Assembly (NCBI GenBank): GCA_963845425.1
Contig: CAWJSC010000017.1
Coordinates: 310,001-374,000 of the forward strand
Source of the DNA: DATDAH01 sp963845425
GTDB taxonomy: Bacteria > Actinomycetota > Acidimicrobiia > Acidimicrobiales > DATDAH01
Direction: 5' to 3'
DNA length: 64,000 nt
The number at the start of each line of letters is the position of its first letter. Position 1 is the first letter of the stretch. The position numbers and the translations under genes are program-made. Under the pieces are notes generated by a model that made no database searches, had not been told where the DNA came from, and worked only from the letters and a program-made list of their open reading frames with translations. Below, piece by piece: positions 42,513 through 50,645 of the stretch.

Positions 42513-43318
42513 GCGGCGTAGACCGACACGTGGTTCGGGCTGTCGACGGTGAACGGGTTGCCGTCCCAGTCCGCCCAGCGGTCGACGAGGCCCAGGCCGG
42601 CTGTCGCGGCGACGGCGTCGAGCTGGTCCGGGTAGAGGTAGCGGATTTGGTAGGGCCGCAGGCGGACCCCCGCCTCGCTGATGTCCACGAACTGCCCGGT
42701 GATCGTCTGCCCGGAAGTGTCCCGGGCGGCCACGCTGAGCACCACCCGGTCGGGCTCGATCGAGCGCACGGTCACCGACCCGCCGGGGCCCTCGTCGGCG
42801 TCGGTGGGCACGAATGCCTCGATCGCCAGCCGGCCGTCGGGGGCCAGGGCGTGGGCCACCCACGCCAAGCACGCCCGTTGGGCGCCCGGGGTGTCGAGGT
42901 TGAAGAAGGTGTTGTAGGCGCAGAACACGACGGCGAAGCGCCCATCCGCGGCGAGGGCGGGTGCGGCCATGTCGGCCAGCACCACCCGGACGCCGTCGCC
43001 GCCCGGCTTGGCCCGGAGGTGCCGCAGCATCGGGGCGGAGGCGTCGAGCCCCCAGGTCGGCACGCCGGTTCCGGCCAGCGGGAGCGCGAGCCGGCCCGTG
43101 CCCACACCCAACTCGAGGACCTCGCCGTCGCCGGCCAACGCGCGGACCCGGGCGACGGTCGCGTCCACGTCGGAGATGCGCTCGTACCACTCGTCGTAGA
43201 CATCCGCGAACGCGTCGCCGTAGGCCGCCGGCGCGTACCGCGGCTGCTCCGAGGGCGCTCCGCTGCCGCCCGTCGCCCCCCGGAGCTCATCGGCCCGCTG
43301 ATCGGCTGCGCCCCCCAC
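42509..43318 (-). CDS. SAM-dependent methyltransferase
   Basis: 269 residues, class I fold. SAM motif VLELGVGTGRLALPLA, then VPTWGLDASAPMLRHLRAK and RFAVVFCAYNTFFNLDTPG. The N-terminal YAPAAYGDAFADVYDEWYERI is common in small-molecule methyltransferases. Substrate unknown. GTG 43318 follows CAGACT by seven bases; a start further upstream would add unlikely sequence. Overlaps galT, forming a two-gene operon. Confidence 0.82.
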   Translation of the reverse strand: MGGAADQRADELRGATGGSGAPSEQPRYAPAAYGDAFADVYDEWYERISDVDATVARVRALAGDGEVLELGVGTGRLALPLAGTGVPTWGLDASAPMLRHLRAKPGGDGVRVVLADMAAPALAADGRFAVVFCAYNTFFNLDTPGAQRACLAWVAHALAPDGRLAIEAFVPTDADEGPGGSVTVRSIEPDRVVLSVAARDTSGQTITGQFVDISEAGVRLRPYQIRYLYPDQLDAVAATAGLGLVDRWADWDGNPFTVDSPNHVSVYAA

Positions 43319-43325
43319 CTGACGC

Positions 43326-43331
43326 AGTCTG
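43326..43331 (-). promoter_or_regulatory. -10 element, leaderless
   Basis: CAGACT on the minus strand, seven bases before GTG 43318. Confidence 0.35.
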
Positions 43332-43455
43332 GCAGTCCCGGGGCGGGGTGCTCCGATCACCGACGGCCACGGGACGACACGCCGCGTTCCCGGGCATCGT
43401 CCCCCGGGGTGGGACGCGGGTGGGAGTGCCCAGGACGGGTGCTGGGGTTGGTCCG

Positions 43456-43461
43456 TAGCCT
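43456..43461 (+). promoter_or_regulatory. -10 element, leaderless, for iscS-mnmA
   Basis: TAGCCT, seven bases before GTG 43469. The 124 bases between this and the opposite promoter show no other feature. Confidence 0.45.
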
Positions 43462-43468
43462 GGGGGGC

Positions 43469-44617
43469 GTGCACGAGACGGCCTACTTGGACTGCGCGGC
43501 GTCGATGCCGGTGCGGCCGGAGGCCGTGGCCGAGCTCACCCGGGTGTTGACCGAGCTGCCGGGCAACCCGTCGGGCTCGCACGCCTCCGCCCGAGCCGCC
43601 CGCCGGGTGCTGGACGACGCCCGGGACGTGCTGGCCGAGGTGCTGGGCGCGGGGCCCGGCGACATCGTCTTCACCGGCGGTGGCACCGAGGCCGACAACC
43701 TGGCCGTGCTCGGGACTCACGCGGCAACGGGCGGCGCGGTGGTGATCTCATCGGTGGAGCATCCGGCGGTCCGGGACCCGGCGCTCGGCTTGGGCGCGAC
43801 CGTGGCCCCGGTCGATGGATCGGGTCGTATCGACCTCGACGCCCTGACGGCCCTGCTCGACGCCACCGACGACGTCCGCCTCGTGTCGGTCATGCTGGTC
43901 AACAATGAAGTCGGCACCATCCAGCCGCTCGGCGCCGTGGCCGACGTGGTCCGGCGGCACGCCCCCGATGCCATTCTCCACACCGACGCCGTCCAGGCCC
44001 TGTCGTGGGTCGACGTGGCCCAAGCCGCCGCCGGGGCCGACCTGATCTCGGTGAGCGCCCACAAGTTCGGCGGCCCCAAGGGGGTCGGCGCCCTCGTCGT
44101 CCGTCCCGGCGTGGCGCTCGCCGCCCGCCAGATCGGCGGGGGGCAGGAGCGGGAGCGGCGCAGCGGCACCCAGAACGTGGCCGGTATCGCGGCCATGGCC
44201 ACGGCGGCCCGCATCACCGCCGACCGGCGGGTCGAGGACATCGCCCGCATCGCCGCGCTCCGGGACCGTTTGGCCGACGGCGTCCTGGCCGCCGTCCCCG
44301 ACACGGTCGAGACCGGCATCAGCGACGGCGACCGCGCCGATCGGGCCGCCGGGCTCTGTCACCTGTGCTTTCCCGGGGTCGAGGCGGAGGCCCTGCTGTT
44401 CCTGCTCGACGAGGCCGGGGTGGCCGCCTCGGCCGCGTCCTCCTGTGCCAGTGGGGCGGCGGAGCCTTCCGCGGTCCTGGCGGCCATGGGCATCCCCCGG
44501 GAGCAGGCCGGAGGCTCGCTGCGCTTGTCGCTGGGCTGGGCGACCACCGACACCGACGTGGACCTCGCGCTGGCCGTCGTACCCGAAGCAGTGGAGCAGT
44601 TGCGGGCGCCCCGATGA
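43469..44617 (+). CDS. iscS: Cysteine desulfurase (NifS/IscS family)
   Basis: 382-residue PLP enzyme that takes sulfur from cysteine to an active-site persulfide. PLP lysine K199 (SAHKFGGPKG); persulfide Cys326 (SSCASGAAEP), an IscS-type (group I) loop. The following gene, mnmA, uses such sulfur to thiolate tRNA, so local delivery for tRNA modification is likely. It could also serve Fe-S assembly with the Nfu proteins. Stop overlaps mnmA by ATGA. Confidence 0.93.
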   Translation: MHETAYLDCAASMPVRPEAVAELTRVLTELPGNPSGSHASARAARRVLDDARDVLAEVLGAGPGDIVFTGGGTEADNLAVLGTHAATGGAVVISSVEHPAVRDPALGLGATVAPVDGSGRIDLDALTALLDATDDVRLVSVMLVNNEVGTIQPLGAVADVVRRHAPDAILHTDAVQALSWVDVAQAAAGADLISVSAHKFGGPKGVGALVVRPGVALAARQIGGGQERERRSGTQNVAGIAAMATAARITADRRVEDIARIAALRDRLADGVLAAVPDTVETGISDGDRADRAAGLCHLCFPGVEAEALLFLLDEAGVAASAASSCASGAAEPSAVLAAMGIPREQAGGSLRLSLGWATTDTDVDLALAVVPEAVEQLRAPR

Positions 44618-45639
44618 GGGTGCTCTGCGCCATGTCCGGCGGCGTGGACTCCTCGGTGACGGCCGCGCTCCTGGCGGAGGTCGGCCATGAGGTCCAAGGG
44701 GTGACCCTCCGCCTCTGGGGTGGTGAGGCCGACCAGGGCTGCTGTTCGGTGGCCGACGTGGAGGACGCCCGCCGGGTGGCCGACCACCTGGGTCTGGACC
44801 ACCACGTCTTCAACTTCGGTCCCGACTTCGACCGCCATGTCGTCGAGCCCTACGTCGCCGCCCATGCCGCGGGCCGCACGCCGAACCCGTGCATCGAGTG
44901 CAACCGGCACCTCAAGTTCGACCGCCTCCTGGAGCGAGCGGAGGTCCTCGGCTTCGATGCCGTGGCCACCGGCCACCACGCCCGGGTGGTCGAGCGCCCC
45001 GACGGCACCCGCCGCATCGCCCGGGGTGCGGACGGCGCGAAGGACCAGTCCTACGTCCTGTACATGCTGGAGCAGGCCTCCCTGGCCCGGGTGCTCCTAC
45101 CGGTGGGGGACCTGACCAAGGCCGAGGTACGCGACCGGGCCGCCGACCTCGGCCTGCGGACCGCGGTCAAGCCCGACAGCCAGGACGTCTGCTTCATCCA
45201 GGCCACGGCCGGGCGCCGGGGCTTCCTGGGCGACCGCATCCCGCTGACCCCCGGCCGGGTCGTCGATGACACCGGCCGCCGGGTGGGCGAGGTCGATGCC
45301 GTCGAGCTGGTCACCGTCGGCCAGCGCCGGGGCCTCGGCCTGCGGGCCCAGCACGGGCCGAGCTTCGTGACCTCGGTCGACGTGCCCACGGCCACCGTCA
45401 CCGTCGGCCACAAGGAGGACCTGCTCGACGACGAGGTGGCCCTCACCGACCTCGTGTGGGCCGACGGCCCGCTGACCGGCCCCGTCCTCGCCCAGTGCAG
45501 CGCCCACGGCGAGCCCCGCTCCGGGTCGCTCGCCGGCTCAGTGCTGAGATGGGACACGCCCCAGCCCCGGGTCGCCCCGGGCCAGAGCGTCGTGTTCTAC
45601 GACGGCGACGAGGTCCTCGGCGGCGCCATCGTCCACTGA
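44614..45639 (+). CDS. mnmA: tRNA-specific 2-thiouridylase
   Basis: 341 residues. Adds the 2-thio group to U34 of Lys, Glu and Gln tRNAs. ATP-pyrophosphatase loop SGGVDSS near the N-terminus, Cys93 in NPCIECNRHLKF and Cys193 in QDVCFIQ form the catalytic pair. Slightly short of the E. coli protein (368). Coupled to iscS. Followed by palindromic element B. Confidence 0.95.
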   Translation: MRVLCAMSGGVDSSVTAALLAEVGHEVQGVTLRLWGGEADQGCCSVADVEDARRVADHLGLDHHVFNFGPDFDRHVVEPYVAAHAAGRTPNPCIECNRHLKFDRLLERAEVLGFDAVATGHHARVVERPDGTRRIARGADGAKDQSYVLYMLEQASLARVLLPVGDLTKAEVRDRAADLGLRTAVKPDSQDVCFIQATAGRRGFLGDRIPLTPGRVVDDTGRRVGEVDAVELVTVGQRRGLGLRAQHGPSFVTSVDVPTATVTVGHKEDLLDDEVALTDLVWADGPLTGPVLAQCSAHGEPRSGSLAGSVLRWDTPQPRVAPGQSVVFYDGDEVLGGAIVH

Positions 45640-45644
45640 GCCCC

Positions 45645-45910
45645 GGGAGAACGACAACGACAACGAGCAGGGATGGGGGCGTGGGCTCGGGCTGCCGGTC
45701 GTTCGCGGCGCTGGAGCGTGAATTCTCACCCTGCGTGGCGAGCCGCGGGTCAGCTGCCCTCTTCTGTCGCCACTGGAGGCAATAGGGGGCGGAATCCGCC
45801 CCCTATTGCCTCCGACGAAAAGGGGTGGCCGCGCTGGGTGGGATTCGGCCGCGATCGAGCCGACGACGCTCGCCCCCGACCCCTCCGTGCCATTGGTCGT
45901 CGGTTGCGGT
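45645..45910. repeat. MITE-like palindromic element B
   Basis: This fills the gap between the convergent mnmA and membrane-protein genes. The left end GGATGGGGGCGTGGG (45671-45685) is preceded by ACGACAACGA, like element A's outer flank. The right end (about 45860-45905), as complement, reads AACCGACGACCAATGG and GGGGTCGGGGGCG. The exact hairpin at 45775-45813 lies between. No coding capacity. Confidence 0.6.
45775..45813. repeat. Perfect hairpin, GAGGCAATA type
   Basis: Two 19-base arms (45775-45793 and 45795-45813) are exact complements around A45794. Pattern GAGGCAATA, GGGGGC, GGAATCC, GCCCCC, TATTGCCTC. It differs from the copy at 834-876 only in the variable six-base block and its complement. 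Confidence 0.85.
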
Positions 45911-45915
45911 CGCGG

Positions 45916-46788
45916 TCAGCGCGAGACGGGCAGGTTCCGCTCAGTGGCGTCGGCGAGGAAGGCGGCGGTGCGGGTGGGGGCGACGAGGACCGCGGCGGTG
46001 GTGACCGCCCGGTCGGGGGCGCGGCCGGGGCGGCGGCGGACCAGGTCGGCGGGCTGCTGGAGGCGCAGTTCCATCACCAGGCCGCCGGCGCCCATGGTCA
46101 GGTCCTCGGCGTCGGAGTCGGCGGGAGCGGGGCCGACCGAGGCCAGACCGCCTTTGGGCAGCAGGACGGGGTCGACGATGGTCAGGGGGTCGTGCACGAC
46201 GACCCCACCGGGCACGAAGACGAGGAATCGACGCGACAGGGCGTGCAGCGACCGGGCCGCGAGGAACGCGAGGCCGCCCCCGACGACGGTTGCCACCAGC
46301 CCGGCGACCCACTGCGCCGAGGCCAGGAGGAGCGGTCCGACCGAGATCCCGGCCAGCACGATTGCGACGGCCAGGGGGGCCGGGCCGAGCGCGAGACTCG
46401 GGGGCACCCGGAGGGGCAGGCGCCGTTCGGGGCCGTAGGAAGACCCGTCGACCAGCTCGGCGCCCACCGTCGGCCAGGCGGCCATGACGAGCACGAGCGC
46501 GGCCACGGCCACGGCCAGCAGGTCCAGACCGTCGACCCCGCCCCGTACCGCGGCGAAGACGGCGACCACCGCCACCCCCGGGGCGCCGACCCGCAGCACG
46601 GTCAACGAGACGACGCGGGGCACGAGCAGGGCGAGGAGGGCGGCGGCCCAGGCCAGCCAGAGACCGACGGCGGCCACCCACGCCACAGGGGACGAGACGC
46701 CGCGGAGGGCGTCCTCGACGGCCGGGCCGACGGTCACCGGGAGGGACAGCCACAGGAGCCGTAGCAGGTTCAGGGCCCCGGGTCGCAC
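45916..46788 (-). CDS. Integral membrane protein of unknown function
   Basis: 290 residues. About seven hydrophobic segments within the first 170 residues, including VAWVAAVGLWLAWAAALLALLV and VAVAALVLVMAAWPTV; then a soluble C-terminal part with strands (RRFLVFVPGGVVVHDPLTIVDPVLLPKGGLASV) that could be a small beta domain. No family recognised. GTG 46788 is the apparent start. Divergent from the MetE-like gene. Confidence 0.7.
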   Translation of the reverse strand: MRPGALNLLRLLWLSLPVTVGPAVEDALRGVSSPVAWVAAVGLWLAWAAALLALLVPRVVSLTVLRVGAPGVAVVAVFAAVRGGVDGLDLLAVAVAALVLVMAAWPTVGAELVDGSSYGPERRLPLRVPPSLALGPAPLAVAIVLAGISVGPLLLASAQWVAGLVATVVGGGLAFLAARSLHALSRRFLVFVPGGVVVHDPLTIVDPVLLPKGGLASVGPAPADSDAEDLTMGAGGLVMELRLQQPADLVRRRPGRAPDRAVTTAAVLVAPTRTAAFLADATERNLPVSR

Positions 46789-46798
46789 CCGGGGAGAT

Positions 46799-46828
46799 TT
46801 GCCGATGGCGACCGTCGGTGGCTATTCA
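46799..46828 (+). promoter_or_regulatory. Promoter of the MetE-like gene, leaderless
   Basis: TTGCCG (46799-46804), 18-base spacer, TATTCA (46823-46828), seven bases before GTG 46836. Confidence 0.4.
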
Positions 46829-46835
46829 CGACGGT

Positions 46836-47888
46836 GTGGGGGAGACCGAAACCGACAGCGGCGCGGCCCGCGACGCCGACTTCCTGGTCGCCACGGGCAC
46901 GGCCACGGCCATCGGCAGCCTGCCTCTGAGCGACGCCGACGAGGCCGTCGACCTCGTGCTCTCGACCCTGCCCCGACTGCCGGCGGCGCCCTCGCTGCCC
47001 ACCGAACACCCCGTCGAGGGGATGCTGGCCCAGGCCGCCTGGGGCCTGCGCGGCGTCGAGGTGGCCGACGACGGCACGCTGAGCGTGGCCCCCGACCAGC
47101 TGGACCGCCATCACCCCTATGCCACCGACGACGGGGCGGGCATCGGTGGGCCGCCGTTCGCCACGCTGCAGACCTTCCTCCGGGCCGTGCAGGGCCGCCC
47201 CGGCCCGGTCAAGCTGCAGGTCACCGGCCCCGTCACCCTGGGTCGGGCCCTCCACGACGGCGGTGCCCCCGCCGACCTGGCCTTCCCGGTCGCCGGCGCC
47301 GCTGTACGGGAGCGGGTCGAGGCCCTCCTGGCCGCCGCCCGCCACGTGCTGCCCACCGCCCCGCTCCTCGTGTTCCTGGACGAGCCGGGCCTGAGCGGCA
47401 ACGAGCACCCCCGCTTCCCGCTCTCGAACGAGGCCGTCGTCCAGCTCCTCTCCGAGTCACTGGCGTCGGTCGAGCTCGACGCCGTCAGCGGCGTGCACTG
47501 CTGTGGCGCCACTGACTGGTCGCTCGTCACTCAGGCCGGGCCCCGGGTCCTGTCCCTGCCGGTCACCGCATCGCTGGTCAGCCACGCCGGGACCCTCGGT
47601 CGCTTCCTCGAGCGGGAGGGCTGGATCGCCTGGGGTGCCGTGCCCACCGACGAGCCGGTCGGGGAGTCCGGCGACGGCCTCTGGCGCCGCCTTTCGGACC
47701 TGTGGTGTGCCCTGGTGCGGGAGGGCTGCGACGCCGGCCGCCTGCGCCGTCAGGCGCTGGTCACCCCCGCCTGCGGCCTCGCCGGCCACGGCTCCAGCCA
47801 GGCCGACCACAGCCTGCGCCTCGCCGCCGAGCTCGGTCGCCGGGTCCTGGGCCAGGCCATCGGTGTGCGCCTCCAGGTCGGGGCCTGA
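46836..47888 (+). CDS. Cobalamin-independent methionine synthase-like (UROD/MetE superfamily) protein
   Basis: 350 residues, single barrel rather than the double-domain MetE of about 750. Zinc-ligand-like motifs are GVHCCGATDW and VTPACGLAGH; QVTGPVTLGRAL and LVFLDEPGLSG are shared with MetE C-terminal domains and short 'core' methionine synthases. It probably moves methyl groups, but the acceptor is uncertain. GTG 46836 fits the leaderless spacing; GTG 46818 is an alternative. Confidence 0.78.
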   Translation: MGETETDSGAARDADFLVATGTATAIGSLPLSDADEAVDLVLSTLPRLPAAPSLPTEHPVEGMLAQAAWGLRGVEVADDGTLSVAPDQLDRHHPYATDDGAGIGGPPFATLQTFLRAVQGRPGPVKLQVTGPVTLGRALHDGGAPADLAFPVAGAAVRERVEALLAAARHVLPTAPLLVFLDEPGLSGNEHPRFPLSNEAVVQLLSESLASVELDAVSGVHCCGATDWSLVTQAGPRVLSLPVTASLVSHAGTLGRFLEREGWIAWGAVPTDEPVGESGDGLWRRLSDLWCALVREGCDAGRLRRQALVTPACGLAGHGSSQADHSLRLAAELGRRVLGQAIGVRLQVGA

Positions 47889-47916
47889 CCCGGCTGACGC
47901 CGTCACCGCGCGCCGG

Positions 47917-47922
47917 TAGGTT
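47917..47922 (+). promoter_or_regulatory. -10 element, leaderless, for ligA
   Basis: TAGGTT, exactly six bases before GTG 47929. Confidence 0.5.
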
Positions 47923-47928
47923 CTGACG

Positions 47929-49995
47929 GTGCCCAGCGATCCCACTGCCGACGACCTCATCGCGGCCGACCGGGCCCGGGAGCTGGCCGAGCAGATCCGC
48001 TTCCACAACGAGCGCTACCACACCCTCGACGACCCTCTGATCAGTGACGCCGATTACGACGCCCTGGTCCGGGAGCTGAAGGCGCTGGAAGCCGAGTACC
48101 CCGAGCTGGCCACGCCGGACTCGCCCACCCAGGAGGTCGGCGGCGCCCCGTCCACCACCTTCGCCCCGGTCGAGCACGCCGTGCGGATGATGTCGCTGGA
48201 CAACGCGTTCGAGCTGGACGAGCTGCTGGCCTGGGGCGCCCGCCTCCAGCGCCGCCTCGGGCAGGCCGAGGACGCCCCGCTGGACTACGTCTGCGAGCTG
48301 AAGATCGACGGCCTGGCCGTGTCCATCCGCTATGAGCAGGGTCGCTACGTCCAGGCCGCCACCCGGGGCAACGGCCGGGTGGGTGAGGACATCACCGCCA
48401 ACGTGGCCACGCTGGCCCAGGTCCCCGACCGCCTCACCGGCGACGGGCCCGACGTCTTGGAGATCCGCGGTGAGATCTACCTGCCGATCACCGAGTGGCA
48501 CGCCCTCAACGAGGAGCAGGAGCGCCAGGGCCTGGCCCGCTACGTCAACCCCCGCAACACCGCAGCGGGCTCCCTGCGCCAGAAGGACCCAGCCATCACC
48601 GCCACCCGGAACCTGGCGCTGTGGACCTACCAGCTGGGCCAGGTCCAGGGCGGTCCCACCTTCACCACCCACCACGAGACCCTCGAGTACATCGGGTCGC
48701 TGGGCCTGCCGGTCAACCCGAGGATCGAGGTGCTCTCGGGCCTGGAGGAGATCCACCGGTACTGCCGGGGCTGGCAGGAGAACCGGCACGACCTCGGGTA
48801 CGAGATCGACGGGGTGGTGGTCAAGGTCGACGCCCTCGCCCTGCGCGATCGCCTCGGCTCGACGGCCAAGGCCCCCCGCTGGGCCATCGCCTACAAGTTC
48901 CCGCCCGAGGAGCGCACGACGCGGCTGAAGGACATCATGGTGTCCATCGGTCGCACCGGGAAGGCCACGCCGTTCGCCGTCCTCGAGCCGGTGTTCGTCG
49001 GCGGCTCGACCGTCGGCCTGTCCACCCTCCACAACCAGGACCAGGTGGCGGCCAAGGACGTGCGCCCGGGCGACACGGTCACCGTGCGCAAAGCGGGCGA
49101 CGTCATCCCCGAGGTCGTCGGCCCGGTGCTGGGCCTGCGCAAGAAGGGCCTCCGGAAGTGGACGTTCCCGACGGTGTGCCCGGTCTGTGTCGGTCCGCTG
49201 GTGCGCCTCGACGGCGAGAGCGACACCTTCTGCACCAACATCGACTGCCCGGCCCAGATCGCCGGCCGGATCGAGCACTTCGCCTCCCGGGGGGCGATGG
49301 ACATCGAGGGCTTCGGTGAGCAACGGGCCCAGCTCTTCACCCATCTCGACCCGGAGACGGGTACCCGCCTCATCACCGACGTGGGCGACATCTACACGAT
49401 CGACTGGGACGTGATCCGGGGCATGGAGGGCTTCGGCGAGATCGCCGTGCGCAACCTCCAGAACGCCATCGAGGCCTCGAAGACCCGGCCGCTGGCCAAC
49501 CTCCTGGTCGGGCTGAACATCCGCCACCTGGGCGGCACGATGTCGGAGATCCTGGCCATGGGCCTGGGTCATCTCGACGCCATCATGGACGCCTCCGAGG
49601 AGGAGCTGGTCGCCGTCGACGGCGTCGGGCCGATCATCGCCCGCAGCGTCCACGAGTTCTTCCTGAGTGCGGCTAACCGGGCCGTGGTCGAGAAGCTCCG
49701 GGCCGCCGGCCTCAACTTCCAGGGCCCTGAACGCCCTGATGTCCCCCAGACCATGGAGGGGATGTCGGTCGTGGTCACCGGCACCCTCGACGGCTTCACC
49801 CGCGAGGAGATCGAGGACGCGATCAAGGCCCGCGGCGGCAAGTCCCCCGGCAGCGTGTCCAAGAAGACGACGGCCGTCGTGCTGGGTCGCGACCCGGGTC
49901 AGTCCAAGGCCACGAAGGCCGTCGAGCTGGGCATCCCCACCATCGACGAAGCCGCCTTCGTCGCCCTCCTGGAAACAGGGGAGCTCCCGACCTAG
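47929..49995 (+). CDS. ligA: NAD-dependent DNA ligase
   Basis: 688 residues. Seals nicks in replication and repair using NAD+. Adenylated Lys125 in CELKIDGLAVS; then the OB fold, Cys4 zinc finger (CPVCVGPLVRLDG...FCTNIDCPAQI), helix-hairpin-helix region and C-terminal BRCT domain (TMEGMSVVVTGTLDGFTREE). Normal length. Leaderless promoter at 47917. Its end is followed at once by a tandem repeat. Confidence 0.97.
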   Translation: MPSDPTADDLIAADRARELAEQIRFHNERYHTLDDPLISDADYDALVRELKALEAEYPELATPDSPTQEVGGAPSTTFAPVEHAVRMMSLDNAFELDELLAWGARLQRRLGQAEDAPLDYVCELKIDGLAVSIRYEQGRYVQAATRGNGRVGEDITANVATLAQVPDRLTGDGPDVLEIRGEIYLPITEWHALNEEQERQGLARYVNPRNTAAGSLRQKDPAITATRNLALWTYQLGQVQGGPTFTTHHETLEYIGSLGLPVNPRIEVLSGLEEIHRYCRGWQENRHDLGYEIDGVVVKVDALALRDRLGSTAKAPRWAIAYKFPPEERTTRLKDIMVSIGRTGKATPFAVLEPVFVGGSTVGLSTLHNQDQVAAKDVRPGDTVTVRKAGDVIPEVVGPVLGLRKKGLRKWTFPTVCPVCVGPLVRLDGESDTFCTNIDCPAQIAGRIEHFASRGAMDIEGFGEQRAQLFTHLDPETGTRLITDVGDIYTIDWDVIRGMEGFGEIAVRNLQNAIEASKTRPLANLLVGLNIRHLGGTMSEILAMGLGHLDAIMDASEEELVAVDGVGPIIARSVHEFFLSAANRAVVEKLRAAGLNFQGPERPDVPQTMEGMSVVVTGTLDGFTREEIEDAIKARGGKSPGSVSKKTTAVVLGRDPGQSKATKAVELGIPTIDEAAFVALLETGELPT

Positions 49996-50004
49996 TCAGA
50001 GTTG

Positions 50005-50172
50005 CTGACGCTGCGGAGCGGAGCGCAGCAGCTCTGCGGACTCCCCTGATCGGCGAAGCCGGCGGAGCGGAGGCGGAGCAATGTCACGGAGCGCAGCAGC
50101 TCTGCGGACTCCCCTGATCGGCGAAGCCGGCGGAGCGGAGGCGGAGCAATGTCACCGAGCGGAGCAATGTCA
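50005..50172. repeat. Tandem 68-bp repeat, two perfect copies plus fragments
   Basis: Units 50020-50087 and 50088-50155 are identical over 68 bp (start GGAGCGCAGCAGCTC, end GGAGCAATGTCAC). A fragment of the end unit follows (CGAGCGGAGCAATGTCAC), and a fragment of the start precedes. The repeat runs up to the stop of the next gene (50170). The same unit occurs inverted at 12518-12605. It fills the whole gap between convergent ligA and the small membrane protein; no stem as strong as the hairpin families is evident. Confidence 0.85.
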
Positions 50173-50595
50173 CGTGACGTTGAAGCACCAGTCGACGCTG
50201 CGGGAGTCCGCCCGGGACTCCTCGACCCGCCAGACGACGGCCGTCACGCAGTTCTCGCCCGCCTCGTACTGCTCGACGGCCTTGCCGTCACCCGGCGTGA
50301 AGAAGACCTGGCCGAGGGACTCGAGGTTGTCGAGGTCGAGCTGGTCCTCGGGGATCTCCACGCCGTTGACGATCAGCACGCCCGTCCAGCCGGGCCGGAG
50401 ATCCACCCCGGTCACGTCCTGGCGGAGGATCTCGCTGTTGCGGGGTGGGATGAGCTGCTCGACGGGGCCGGACTCGGTGACGGCGAGGTCGTTGGTGCCG
50501 TCGTCGCGGTTGACCTGGCTGAACGCGAACACCACGCCCGCCAGGCAGCCGATGACGAAGAGGGTGACCACGGTCCGACGTACGATGGGACTCAC
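50170..50595 (-). CDS. Membrane-anchored protein of unknown function
   Basis: 141 residues. One N-terminal transmembrane helix (VVTLFVIGCLAGVVFAF), then an extracytoplasmic domain with two Cys (AGENCVTAVVW and VDWCFNVT) probably disulphide-linked. Arg before the helix predicts outside topology. No family recognised. CACACT six bases upstream of GTG 50595 suggests leaderless expression. It is divergent from the PASTA kinase gene, so both may act at the cell envelope. Confidence 0.7.
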   Translation of the reverse strand: MSPIVRRTVVTLFVIGCLAGVVFAFSQVNRDDGTNDLAVTESGPVEQLIPPRNSEILRQDVTGVDLRPGWTGVLIVNGVEIPEDQLDLDNLESLGQVFFTPGDGKAVEQYEAGENCVTAVVWRVEESRADSRSVDWCFNVT

Positions 50596-50601
50596 CCCGA
50601 C

Positions 50602-50607
50602 AGTGTG
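50602..50607 (-). promoter_or_regulatory. -10 element, leaderless
   Basis: CACACT on the minus strand, exactly six bases before GTG 50595. Confidence 0.35.
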
Positions 50608-50632
50608 CCGCGACCCCGACCACCCCAGCCCT

Positions 50633-50638
50633 TAGCCT
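50633..50638 (+). promoter_or_regulatory. -10 element, leaderless
   Basis: TAGCCT, seven bases before GTG 50646. Confidence 0.45.
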
Positions 50639-50645
50639 CGGCGGC

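Noticed and set aside
50005..50172. CRISPR-like array at the tandem 68-bp repeat
   Set aside because: Units abut with no spacers, are longer than CRISPR repeats, and no cas genes are in the window.
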